Part shown: piece after piece, positions 42,997 to 51,499 of the stretch | How the letters are laid out: every line of letters begins with the position of its first letter | Position numbering within the stretch: position 1 is the first letter of the stretch | NCBI RefSeq assembly: GCF_007830635.1 | Contig: NZ_VLLA01000005.1 | Coordinates: 186,001 to 250,000, forward strand | Reading direction: 5' to 3' | DNA from: Bradyrhizobium huanghuaihaiense | GTDB taxonomy: Bacteria; Pseudomonadota; Alphaproteobacteria; Rhizobiales; Xanthobacteraceae | Length of the DNA stretch: 64,000 nucleotides | Made by a program: the position numbers and the translations under genes | Notes under the pieces: model-generated | What the model saw: the letters and a program-made list of their open reading frames with translations, nothing else | Databases searched by the model: none | Told to the model about the DNA's origin: nothing

Positions 42997-44199
42997 TCAA
43001 TCCTTCGGACGCAGCTTCTCGACTTCGGCGTCGCTCGGCAGATAGTCCGCGCCCTTCTTGTACGACGAATCCACCATCACGCCCTTGCCGTCCTTCAGCG
43101 CGGTCTTGCCGACGTAAGCGCCGAGCGTCGACTGGTGGTCGATCTTGCGGAAGGTGATCTCGCCGAAGGGCGAGCCCATCGACAGACCCTCAGCCGCGGC
43201 AATCAGCTTCTCCGGATCGGTCGAGCCGGCCTTCGCGAGAATGGCGGCCGCCGACTTGATGGTCTGGTAGCCGACGATCGAGCCGAGGCGCGGATAGTCG
43301 TTGTACTTGGCCTGATAGGCCTTCAGGAACGCGTCGTGCTCGGGCGTCTTGATCGAGTACCAGGGATAGCCGGTGACGATCCAGCCCTCCGGCGTCTCGT
43401 CCTTGAGCGGATCGAGATATTCGGGCTCGCCGGTCAGGAAGGACACGACCTCGCGTCCCTTGAACAGGCCGCGCGTGTTGCCTTCGCGTACGAGCTTGAC
43501 GAGGTCGGCGCCGAAGGTGACGTTGAGGATCGCTTCGGGATTGGCGGCGGCAACCGCCTGCACCACCGGCCCCGCATCGATCTTGCCCTGCGGCGGCCAC
43601 TGCTCGTCGACCCACTGGATGTCCGGGCGCTTCTCCGACATCAGCTTCTTGAACACGGCGACCGCCGACTGGCCGTACTCGTAGTTCGGCGCGATCGTCG
43701 CCCAGCGTTTCGCGGGCAGCTTGGCGGCAGCCTCCACCAGCATCGCCGCCTGCATGTAGTTGGAGGGACGCAGGCGGAACGTGTACTTGTTGCCCTTGGA
43801 CCAGGTCACCGCGTCCGTCAGCGGCTCGGCCGCGAGGAAGAACACCTTTTTCTGGTTGGCGAAGTCGCTGACCGCGAGGCCGATGTTCGACAGGAACGTG
43901 CCCGTCAGCATTGCAACGCCCTCGCTGGAGACGAGCTCATTGGCCGCGGTCTGCGCATCGGCCGGCTTGCCGCCGTCGTCCTTGGAGATGACGACCAGCT
44001 TCTTGCCGTTGATGCCGCCGGCCGCGTTGATCTCCTCGACCGCGAGCTGCCAGCCCTTGCGATAGGGCTCGGTGAACGCCGGCAGCAGCGAATAGCTGTT
44101 GATCTCGCCGATCTTGATGTCCTGCGCCACGGCCGAATGGGCCATGCCGCCCGCCAGAAGCGCGAAGGCCGCGCCCACAAAATAGTTTCTCGCTCGCAT
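42997..44199 (-). CDS. Periplasmic LIV-type binding protein (LivK-like)
   Basis: 400 residues; signal peptide about 1-26 (ends HSAVAQD). Periplasmic binding fold type I with IKIGEINSYSLLPAFTEPYRKG, VISKDDGGKPADAQTAANELV, and PNYEYGQSAVAVFKKLM. This subgroup often binds aromatic acids rather than amino acids. GGAGGTTGGG precedes the ATG. It is upstream of the fused permease and downstream of the DUF1185 gene. Nicotinate or a hydroxylated nicotinate is the inferred ligand from gene context only. Confidence 0.88.
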   Translation of the reverse strand: MRARNYFVGAAFALLAGGMAHSAVAQDIKIGEINSYSLLPAFTEPYRKGWQLAVEEINAAGGINGKKLVVISKDDGGKPADAQTAANELVSSEGVAMLTGTFLSNIGLAVSDFANQKKVFFLAAEPLTDAVTWSKGNKYTFRLRPSNYMQAAMLVEAAAKLPAKRWATIAPNYEYGQSAVAVFKKLMSEKRPDIQWVDEQWPPQGKIDAGPVVQAVAAANPEAILNVTFGADLVKLVREGNTRGLFKGREVVSFLTGEPEYLDPLKDETPEGWIVTGYPWYSIKTPEHDAFLKAYQAKYNDYPRLGSIVGYQTIKSAAAILAKAGSTDPEKLIAAAEGLSMGSPFGEITFRKIDHQSTLGAYVGKTALKDGKGVMVDSSYKKGADYLPSDAEVEKLRPKD

Positions 44200-44279
44200 C
44201 CCAACCTCCAGTTTTGAACTCTCTACGTCTTCAGCGCGATCTTGTCGGGGAAGCTGTGCCCGCCTCCCCGGTTCAAACC

Positions 44280-44864
44280 CTATCTCAGTCCGTCTTCGCC
44301 CTTGACTTCCGCAACCGTCAGCCCGCCGACACGCGGCAGGGGACGGCCGCTGTCGGTGACGGCGACCGCGACCATGATCTCGTTGGCGCGCGGCGCATCG
44401 TTGATCTGCACCTCCATGCCGTCGAAATGACTGCGCACGAAGGCCGCGTCCTTGTGCCCGAGCGGAATATCGAGCGTCGTGCCCGGACCGCTACGCTTCT
44501 TCGACGAAGGGATCAGCGCCGCGCCCTTGCCCAGAACCTTGCGCACCGGCGCGCCCATCTTGGGGTGAAGGATAGCGGCGGCATGCTCCAGCTCGCCGTT
44601 CTCGCCGACCGCTGCGGCCTTGCCGTAGCTCTGTGCCTTCGCGCCTTCGATGCCGAGCGCCGCCACCGCGCGCTTCGACAGGAGCTCGCCGAGCTCCTCG
44701 CCGATCGCGATCAGCGGCGAGAGATCCTCGACATATTTTCCGGCAAAGGGATTTTCGATCACGGCGATCGCGGCGGCACGCCGGGTCGGCGGCGAGACCT
44801 GGCGGCCCATCTCCATCTGCGTCTCTTCGACGACGGTGACGATCTTGCGGATGATCGCGCTCAT
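44280..44864 (-). CDS. DUF1185 (amino acid synthesis family) protein, 194 aa
   Basis: Function unknown despite the family name. Soluble 194-residue protein with MGRQVSPPTRRAAAIAVIENPFAG, KYVEDLSPLIAIGEELGELL, and GEDGLR at the end. DUF1185 members often neighbour catabolic clusters for N-heterocycles or organic acids. Here it lies 15 bases after UPF0280 in the operon headed by 6-hydroxynicotinate reductase. A hydrolase or isomerase acting after ring opening is possible; nothing in the sequence proves it. Confidence 0.82.
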   Translation of the reverse strand: MSAIIRKIVTVVEETQMEMGRQVSPPTRRAAAIAVIENPFAGKYVEDLSPLIAIGEELGELLSKRAVAALGIEGAKAQSYGKAAAVGENGELEHAAAILHPKMGAPVRKVLGKGAALIPSSKKRSGPGTTLDIPLGHKDAAFVRSHFDGMEVQINDAPRANEIMVAVAVTDSGRPLPRVGGLTVAEVKGEDGLR

Positions 44865-44879
44865 GTTTCGCTTCCCTGT

Positions 44880-45776
44880 TCAGGCACAGACCGCGTTCTC
44901 CAGCGCAAGCGGGCGCGTTCGTTGCTCTTCTATATCCTTAGGTCCGATGACAAGCATATCACCACAAAGCCGCAGCACGGCACCCTCGATCAGTCCGCGA
45001 TCGAACAATTGCCGTGCACATTCCGCGCCAGAATCCAGCGCGGCTGCGATCTCATTGTGAGACAATTCGCCGACCTCGCGGGTCACGAGACGCGCGCCGA
45101 GATCGCTGTCGGGCTGAAGCTCGCTCGCGGGCTTGCGGATGATGGCGGGATGCCCGGGCAGATCGACGGCGTTGGCGATGACAGTCGCGGCCGCATCGGC
45201 CTGCGAGGCTGTCGCCGCGAGCACCGTCACGGCGTCCGCGATCCCGAGCGAAAAGCTGCGGCCGTGGCGTCCGCTGGTCGCGATGCCGCGCACGGGATCA
45301 TCCGCATCGACCCTCATGGTCCGCATCACGCCGTCGCGGTCCGGCCGGTCCATCAGGCCGACGGCAAAATGCGTGCTCTTGCCGAGATGCAGCGCGATGT
45401 CGCCGCCATTGTTGACATAGGCCCGATCAAGCGTCGCGGCGCCCAGCATCGCGCCCAGAATCTCCTCCGCCACGCTGCCTGCGACCGCGGCCATGGGCGT
45501 AATGAAGCAACCAGAGGCATAAGGCGCGACAGCGGCGTGCATGCGCCGCGCAACCACGCCCTTCAACGACGTCCGCGTCCCGGCCGCCCCCCGCAGCTCC
45601 GGCAGTTCCGCACAGAGCTCGTCGAGCAGTCCGGTAAACCGCCGCGCCGCAGCCTCATAAGCTGCGCGCACTGCGTCCGCGCGCCCCCTCGCCTCGACGA
45701 TCAGATCAATCGGTCCATCCTGCAAATGCAGCCGCCGGCCATCAGACAGCAATGCGATTTGCGGGAGCCGTGTCAT
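44880..45776 (-). CDS. UPF0280 (ApbE superfamily) protein
   Basis: A 298-residue soluble protein of the UPF0280 group, which belongs to the ApbE flavin-transferase superfamily. Supporting patterns: MAAVAGSVAEEILGAML, AYVNNGGDIALHLG and GRSFSLGIADAVTVLA, the NNGGD and Gly/Ser motifs corresponding to the ApbE active region. Its ATG overlaps the 6-hydroxynicotinate reductase stop (ATGA), so the two are made together. Because that reductase in Eubacterium is reported to hold covalently bound flavin, a role as its flavin transferase is an attractive inference. Not shown experimentally to my knowledge. Confidence 0.85.
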   Translation of the reverse strand: MTRLPQIALLSDGRRLHLQDGPIDLIVEARGRADAVRAAYEAAARRFTGLLDELCAELPELRGAAGTRTSLKGVVARRMHAAVAPYASGCFITPMAAVAGSVAEEILGAMLGAATLDRAYVNNGGDIALHLGKSTHFAVGLMDRPDRDGVMRTMRVDADDPVRGIATSGRHGRSFSLGIADAVTVLAATASQADAAATVIANAVDLPGHPAIIRKPASELQPDSDLGARLVTREVGELSHNEIAAALDSGAECARQLFDRGLIEGAVLRLCGDMLVIGPKDIEEQRTRPLALENAVCA

Positions 45777-47224
45777 GCCCGAGGTCCCGGAATCGGGTTC
45801 TGCCAGGGCAGCTGGCGAACATCCTCGCCGCTCTGCACCTCCGAGAGTGGCTTCACGTAATCCATGTGTCCGCCGAGCGCGGCATAGTCCGTCAGCTTCA
45901 TCGTGAACTCGATCGGCGCGACCAGCGCGGGTGTCGGCACGTAGCCGAACGCGCCCGAAGGCATCTGAGTGACATCGACCATGTAGGTGATGCCGCCGCC
46001 CGGCCAGACATAGACAGGCGCGCCGCCGCTGGTGACGCGCGTCAGCGCGTCCTTCACCGAGCGCGTCAGCCGCACCGGATTGTCGGTGACACCGGCGCGC
46101 AGCGAGCCGCCGGCACCGGCCATGAACAGCACCGTGCACAGCGCCGGCTCGCAATTCTCCTGGATGCGCTCGACCGAGAATTTCAGATCGGCGGGCATCT
46201 CGGTCTCGACCGGATTCAAGGCCTCGTCGAGCACGTAATACGACGAATGCTCGCCGGTTGTGGACACCATCAGCATGGTCAACCCGGCCTTCGCCTCCTT
46301 CTTGTCGAAGGGCCCGAGGATCGCAAGCGGATCGGAGATGTTGGTGCCGCCCCAGCCCGTACCGGGATCGGCCACCTGGAAGTAGCGGCCGGGCGTCGAG
46401 CGGCGGCCCTTCATCTTGATGCCGGTGTCGGCGATGTCGAGCAGCTTGCCGGCCTGGTGCTCCGAAAGCACGCCGGTGATGTGGTCGTCGACCACGACGA
46501 CTTCGTCGACCTTGCCGTGCCATTGCTTGGCGAACATGCCGATCGTCGCCGAGCCGCAGCCGACGCGCATGCGCTCTTCCTTCGCGCCATTGACGATCGG
46601 CGGCTGGCCGGCCTGCACCACAACGGTCGCACCGCCATCGATGGTCAGCTCCACCGCCTTGCAATTGGCGAGGTCCATCAGCGTGTCGCAGGTGACGCGG
46701 CCCTCCTTCTTGGAGCCGCCGGTGAGATGATGCACGCCGCCGAGCGACAGCATCTGCGAGCCGTATTCGCTGGTGGTGACATGGCCGACCGCCTCGCCCT
46801 GGGCGCGCACGGTCGCGGTCTCGGGGCCGAGATAGCGGTCGGTGTCGATCTTCACCTTGATGCCGCAATAGGAGAAGATGCCCTCGGTGACCACAGTCAC
46901 CATGTCGACGCCGTCGACCTCCGCGGAGACGATGAACGGCGCCGGCTTGTAGTCGGGATAGGTCGTGCCGGCGCCGATTGCGGTGACGAAGGTCGAAGGC
47001 TCGTGGACGATCTTGCCGTCCCAGTCTTCCGTGCGGCTGAACGGAACGAGCTTGCCGCCATGCGAGACGGTGCGCTCCAGGATCACGTGCGGATCGACGC
47101 GGACGAGCTTGCCATCGTGGTTGGCATAGCGGTCGCAGGCGCCCGCCGCGCCCGGCTTGATGTAGCACATCACCGGACAGGCATCGCAGCGGATCTTGTC
47201 GGTGGCAGCGCTCGTTGTTTCCAT
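45773..47224 (-). CDS. 6-hydroxynicotinate reductase
   Basis: Predicted to reduce 6-hydroxynicotinate to 1,4,5,6-tetrahydro-6-oxonicotinate. The N terminus carries an iron-sulfur motif CDACPVMCYIKPGAAGAC (Cx2Cx3Cx9C). The body has FIVSAEVDGVDMVTVVTEG, GEAVGHVTTSEYGSQMLSLG and GGSLRAGVTDNPVRLT, the pattern I recall from Hnr of Eubacterium barkeri; about 483 residues. Start uncertain: ATG at 47224 or 47230; a further ATG at 47260 would lie inside the operator. No clear ribosome site. First gene of a minus-strand operon that continues through UPF0280, DUF1185, the LIV importer and MarR. Confidence 0.82.
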   Translation of the reverse strand: METTSAATDKIRCDACPVMCYIKPGAAGACDRYANHDGKLVRVDPHVILERTVSHGGKLVPFSRTEDWDGKIVHEPSTFVTAIGAGTTYPDYKPAPFIVSAEVDGVDMVTVVTEGIFSYCGIKVKIDTDRYLGPETATVRAQGEAVGHVTTSEYGSQMLSLGGVHHLTGGSKKEGRVTCDTLMDLANCKAVELTIDGGATVVVQAGQPPIVNGAKEERMRVGCGSATIGMFAKQWHGKVDEVVVVDDHITGVLSEHQAGKLLDIADTGIKMKGRRSTPGRYFQVADPGTGWGGTNISDPLAILGPFDKKEAKAGLTMLMVSTTGEHSSYYVLDEALNPVETEMPADLKFSVERIQENCEPALCTVLFMAGAGGSLRAGVTDNPVRLTRSVKDALTRVTSGGAPVYVWPGGGITYMVDVTQMPSGAFGYVPTPALVAPIEFTMKLTDYAALGGHMDYVKPLSEVQSGEDVRQLPWQNPIPGPRA

Positions 47225-47257
47225 CACCATATCGAAGGCCAGCGGAGACGTCGTTAT

Positions 47258-47273
47258 CATTCGTATACGAACG
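47258..47273. promoter_or_regulatory. Operator before the 6-hydroxynicotinate reductase operon
   Basis: CATTCGTATACGAACG holds a perfect 12-base palindrome TTCGTATACGAA. On the minus strand a TTGACA box (47304-47299) lies upstream and the palindrome falls just after the expected -10, so a bound protein would block transcription. It shares ATCATTCGTATAC with the fpr/enamidase region. Confidence 0.72.
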
Positions 47274-47411
47274 ATGTTGCGCGCGGTCCCCTGGAGCTGT
47301 CAAGCGGCGGTGCAGCGCAAAAGATGCCGCTGCCGCATAAAACCTCATTTGCCTATCGGCTCTGTCCACAAAGAAGGCAGTCGCGCTGCAGTGCGGCATG
47401 CCCGGCTTGCA

Positions 47412-47427
47412 CGTTTGTGTACAAACG
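47412..47427. promoter_or_regulatory. Operator before the nicotinate hydroxylase genes
   Basis: CGTTTGTGTACAAACG is a palindrome with 7-base arms and 2-base centre. A TTGCAC -35-like box (47407-47412) and TATCGT (47429-47434) flank it with 16-base spacing, so the site occupies the promoter spacer. It has the same consensus as the site at 47258, which suggests one regulator for both divergent operons. Confidence 0.7.
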
Positions 47428-47482
47428 GTATCGTCGCGACGTAGAATTTTTACGACTGCTCTTGTTGGGCTTGGGAACAGGG

Positions 47483-47965
47483 ATGACGCAGACACCGATC
47501 CGCCTCACCGTGAACGGCAGGATCCATGAGGTCGCTGCAGAGCGCCAGACGCCGCTGCTCTATGTGCTGCGCAACGATCTCGCGCTCAACGGCCCGAAAT
47601 ATGGTTGCGGTCTCGGCGAATGCGGCACCTGTACTGTCCTGATCGACGACGCCGCGGCGCGCTCCTGCGTGATTCCGCTCGGCGGCTGCGCCGGCCGCGA
47701 CATCGTGACGCTCGAAGGCCTCGGCACGCGCGACAAGCCTGATGTCGTGCAGCAGGCCTTCATCGACGAGCAGGCCGCGCAATGCGGCTACTGCCTCAAC
47801 GGCATGATCATGACCACCAAGGCGCTGCTCGCGCAGAACCCAAGTCCGACCGAGCAGGAGGCGCTGGCGGCGCTGCGCTACAATCTCTGTCGCTGCGGCA
47901 CGCATGTCGAGATCCTGCGCGCGGTGATGCGCGCATCGGGTCAGCTCACCGAGGCCGCAGATTGA
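47483..47965 (+). CDS. Nicotinate dehydrogenase small [2Fe-2S] subunit (NicA-like)
   Basis: Iron-sulfur subunit of a molybdenum hydroxylase that turns nicotinate into 6-hydroxynicotinate. The 160-residue protein has the plant-type cluster Cys at 42, 47, 50 and 62 (GCGLGECGTCTVLID) and the second cluster Cys at 101, 104, 136 and 138 (CGYCLNG, NLCRCGTH). AACAGGG precedes the ATG. The stop overlaps the large-subunit start (TGATG). It passes electrons to the haems of the large subunit. Divergent from the 6-hydroxynicotinate reductase operon. Confidence 0.9.
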   Translation: MTQTPIRLTVNGRIHEVAAERQTPLLYVLRNDLALNGPKYGCGLGECGTCTVLIDDAAARSCVIPLGGCAGRDIVTLEGLGTRDKPDVVQQAFIDEQAAQCGYCLNGMIMTTKALLAQNPSPTEQEALAALRYNLCRCGTHVEILRAVMRASGQLTEAAD

Positions 47966-50900
47966 TGGACTCCCCTGTTTCGAACGGAGCTGGGCGGCAA
48001 ACGGGTTCGCTCGTCGTCGCCCGCAGCGTGGACGAGGTCACATCCGAGACCTTCATCCGCATCACCGCGGACGGCTCGGTCACCGCCTATAATGGCCATG
48101 TCGATCTCGGCACCGGCATCCGCACTGCGCTGGGCCAGATCGTGGCCGAAGAGCTCGATGTCTCCTTTGCGCGCGTCGTCGTCGTGCTCGGCGACACGGC
48201 CGTGGTGCCGAACCAGGGCGCTACGATCGCGAGCGAGACCATCCAGATCACCGCCGTGCCCCTGCGCAAGGCCGCAGCGCAAGCGCGGCACTTCTTGATC
48301 GCACGCGCGGCCGAACGGCTGGAGCTACCGGCCGCCGACCTCAAGATCGAAGACGGCCTCGTGCGCGGACACAACCGCAGCGTCAGCTATGGCGAGCTGA
48401 TCGCCGGCGAAGAGATCCGGCTCGAGCTCGAAGACGACGTCGCTGTGAAGTCTGTCGGCGATTACGCCATCGTCGGCCACTCCGTCCCGCGTGTCGACGT
48501 GCCGGCCAAGGCCACGGGCGAATTGACCTTCGTCCACGACATCCGCGTACCGGGCATGCTGCATGGCCGCGTGGTGCGCCCGCCCTATGCCGGTGTCGAT
48601 GCCGGCCCGTTCGTCGGCACCAGCCTGCTCGCGGTCGACGAATCCTCGGTGCGCGACATCCCCGGCGTCGTCGCCGTCGTCCACATCGGCGATTTCGTCG
48701 GTGTCGTTGCCGAGCGCGAGGAGAACGCGATTCGCGCCGCCGAACAGCTCAAGCTGAGCTGGAAGCCGACGCCCTCCCTCACCGATCTTGCCGATGTCGA
48801 GACCGCACTGCGCGCCAATCCCTCGACGCCGCGCACGCTGATCGACAAGGGCGAGGTCGACAAGGCAATTGCCGGCGCGGCCAGGCCGATGCAGCGCACT
48901 TACGTCTGGCCGTATCAGATGCACGCCTCGATCGGCCCGTCATGCGCGGTCGCCGATTTTCAGGACGGCAACATCCGCGTCTGGTCCGGCACGCAGAACC
49001 CGCACGTCCTGCGCAGCGATCTCGCGCTGCTGATCGAGCGTCCCGAGAGCGAGATCGAGGTCGTCAGGCTGGAGGCTGCCGGCTGCTACGGCCGCAACTG
49101 CGCCGATGACGTCACCGCCGACGCGCTGCTGCTCTCGCGCGCGGTCGGCCGCCCCGTCCGCGTGCAATTGACGCGCGAGCAGGAGCATGCCTGGGAGCCC
49201 AAGGGCACCGCGCAGCTCATCGACGTCAATGGCGGGCTCGATGCCGACGGCGGCATCGCCGCCTACGATCTCGCCACGCGCTATCCCTCCAATGCCGCGC
49301 CGACTCTCGCGCTGCTGCTCACCGGCCGCATCTCACCCGATCCCGCCGTGCTCCAGATGGGCGACCGCACCGCGATCCCGCCTTACGATTACGACCACAT
49401 GCGCGTCGTCGCCCACGACATGGCGCCGATCGTGCGCGCCTCCTGGTTTCGGGGCGTCTCGGCGTTGCCGAACACGTTTGCGCATGAATCCTATATCGAC
49501 GAGGCCGCGACCGAGGCCGGTGTCGATCCCATCGCATATCGCCTGCGCTATCTGAAAGACCCGCGCGCCGTCGACCTCGTCAATGCGGTGGCCGAGCGCG
49601 CGGGCTGGACGCCGCGGCCGGTTCGCGAGGACAAGGATGGCGAGGTCGTGCACGGGCGCGGCTTTGCCTATGCGCTCTACGTCCACAGCAAGTTTCCAGG
49701 CTATGGCGCGGCGTGGTCGGCCTGGGTCACAGACGTCGCGGTGAACAAGACCACCGGCGACGTCAGCGTCACGCGCGTCGTCGCGGGGCAGGATTCCGGG
49801 TTGATGATCAATCCGGACGGCGTCCGCCACCAGATCCACGGCAATGTCATCCAGTCGACCAGCCGCGCGCTGATGGAGGAGGTCTCGTTCGAGCGCGGCG
49901 CGGTGGCGGCGCGCGAATGGGGCGCCTATCCGATCATCCCTTTCCCCGACGTGCCCAAGATCGACGTCCTGATGCTGCCGCGGCCGGATCAGCCGCCGCT
50001 CGGCGTCGGTGAGTCCGCTTCGGTGCCGAGCGCGGCGGCGATTGCGAACGCGATTTTCGATGCCACCGGCGTTCGCTTTCGCGAGCCGCCATTCACGCCG
50101 GAACGCATCCTGAAGGGGCTGCACGGGGAAGCATCGCCGGTGCCGCAAGCCCTGCCCGCGCCCCCAGCCTCGCGAACGTCCCGCATCTGGGAAAGTCCAT
50201 TCGCCAAGCGCGCCGGCATCTTCGCGACGATTGCGGCCGTCTGCACCGCCGCGATCGGCCTCGGTGCGGCGCTCCTGCCCGGCCGCGCCATTGCACCGAT
50301 CGCGCGGCCCGATGCCTCAGTCTATTCCGCCGCGACGATCGCGCGTGGCCAAGAGCTCGCAGCGCTCGGCAATTGCGCGGAGTGCCACACCAGCCTCAGC
50401 GGCGCGTCCAGCGCCGGCGGCCGCGCGCTGGAGACGCCTTTCGGCACGATCTATTCAACCAACATCACGCCCGATGTCGAGACCGGCATCGGCGCCTGGT
50501 CCTATCCCGCCTTCGAACGGGCGATGCGCGATGGCCTGCATCGCGACGGGCGCCAGCTCTACCCCGCCTTCCCTTACACGCATTTCGCGAGGACCAGCGA
50601 CGCCGACCTGCAGGCGCTCTACGCCTACCTGATGGCCCAGCCCGCGGTGCGCGCGACAGCGCCCGCCAACACGCTCGCCTTCCCGTTCAATCTCCGTCCG
50701 CTGCTCGCGGGCTGGAATGCGCTGTTCCATCAGACGCAGGAGTTCAAGCCCGATCCCGCCAAGTCCGAGCAATGGAATCGCGGCGCCTATCTCGTCGAGA
50801 GCCTCGGCCATTGCAGCGGCTGCCATTCGCCGCGCAACGCGCTCGGCGCCGAGCAGCGCAAGGCCTATCTCGCCGGTGGCTTTGCCGAGGGCTGGGAAGC

Positions 50901-51486
50901 ACCGCCACTAACCTCGCTCTCGCACGCGCCGATCCCGTGGAACGAGGACGAGCTCTACGCCTATTTGCGCACCGGCCATTCGCGCTATCACGGCGTCGCC
51001 GCCGGCCCGATGGCGCCAATCGTCAGGGACCTCAAGGCCCTGCCCGACCGGGACATCCGCGCGATGGCGGTCTATCTCAACTCGTTCAACGACACCGCGA
51101 CCGAAATGCCGGACGCGCTTGCAGCACGGCTGGAAAGCGCGACGCAGGTCACCGTCGCCTCCTCCACCGGCGCGCGCCTCTATCAAGGCGCCTGCGCCGT
51201 GTGCCACGAGGTCGGTGGCCTGCCGCTGTTCGGCAGCCGACCCTCGCTCGCGCTCAACAGCAATCTGCACGGTGCGACATCGGACAATCTCGTGCAGGTG
51301 ATCCTGCACGGCATCACTGAACCGGTCTCGAGCGATCTCGGCTACATGCCGGCGTTCAGGAACAGCATGAGCGACGCACAGCTCAAGGAGCTCGTCACCT
51401 TCCTGCGCCGGCAGTTCGCGCCGGACAAGCCGGCGTGGACCGGCGTGCGGGAGACGATCGCAAGGGTGAGATCGTCCACACACTAA
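47965..51486 (+). CDS. Nicotinate dehydrogenase large subunit with triple cytochrome c (NicB-like)
   Basis: A 1173-residue fusion. Residues about 1-725 form the molybdopterin domain (GHVDLGTGIRTALGQIVAEE, RASWFRGVSALPNTF, and GVGESASVPSAAAIANAIFD with the catalytic Glu at 683). A single membrane segment near 750-770 (FATIAAVCTAAIGLGAAL) follows, then three c-type haem sites CAECH (Cys 804), CSGCH (950) and CAVCH (1077). This is the NicB layout of Pseudomonas: hydroxylation electrons go via Fe-S clusters to haems and then a terminal oxidase. An aldehyde dehydrogenase of the same architecture is the main alternative, but the neighbouring nicotinate genes favour this call. Confidence 0.88.
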   Translation: MDSPVSNGAGRQTGSLVVARSVDEVTSETFIRITADGSVTAYNGHVDLGTGIRTALGQIVAEELDVSFARVVVVLGDTAVVPNQGATIASETIQITAVPLRKAAAQARHFLIARAAERLELPAADLKIEDGLVRGHNRSVSYGELIAGEEIRLELEDDVAVKSVGDYAIVGHSVPRVDVPAKATGELTFVHDIRVPGMLHGRVVRPPYAGVDAGPFVGTSLLAVDESSVRDIPGVVAVVHIGDFVGVVAEREENAIRAAEQLKLSWKPTPSLTDLADVETALRANPSTPRTLIDKGEVDKAIAGAARPMQRTYVWPYQMHASIGPSCAVADFQDGNIRVWSGTQNPHVLRSDLALLIERPESEIEVVRLEAAGCYGRNCADDVTADALLLSRAVGRPVRVQLTREQEHAWEPKGTAQLIDVNGGLDADGGIAAYDLATRYPSNAAPTLALLLTGRISPDPAVLQMGDRTAIPPYDYDHMRVVAHDMAPIVRASWFRGVSALPNTFAHESYIDEAATEAGVDPIAYRLRYLKDPRAVDLVNAVAERAGWTPRPVREDKDGEVVHGRGFAYALYVHSKFPGYGAAWSAWVTDVAVNKTTGDVSVTRVVAGQDSGLMINPDGVRHQIHGNVIQSTSRALMEEVSFERGAVAAREWGAYPIIPFPDVPKIDVLMLPRPDQPPLGVGESASVPSAAAIANAIFDATGVRFREPPFTPERILKGLHGEASPVPQALPAPPASRTSRIWESPFAKRAGIFATIAAVCTAAIGLGAALLPGRAIAPIARPDASVYSAATIARGQELAALGNCAECHTSLSGASSAGGRALETPFGTIYSTNITPDVETGIGAWSYPAFERAMRDGLHRDGRQLYPAFPYTHFARTSDADLQALYAYLMAQPAVRATAPANTLAFPFNLRPLLAGWNALFHQTQEFKPDPAKSEQWNRGAYLVESLGHCSGCHSPRNALGAEQRKAYLAGGFAEGWEAPPLTSLSHAPIPWNEDELYAYLRTGHSRYHGVAAGPMAPIVRDLKALPDRDIRAMAVYLNSFNDTATEMPDALAARLESATQVTVASSTGARLYQGACAVCHEVGGLPLFGSRPSLALNSNLHGATSDNLVQVILHGITEPVSSDLGYMPAFRNSMSDAQLKELVTFLRRQFAPDKPAWTGVRETIARVRSSTH

Positions 51487-51499
51487 GAGAAGCGCGCAA

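Noticed and set aside
41455..44217. Open frame of 920 codons on the plus strand opposite the LIV importer
   Set aside because: Antisense shadow of high-GC coding on the minus strand; composition is Arg/Asp/His/Gln-rich without domains, while the minus strand shows clear ABC permease and binding-protein motifs.
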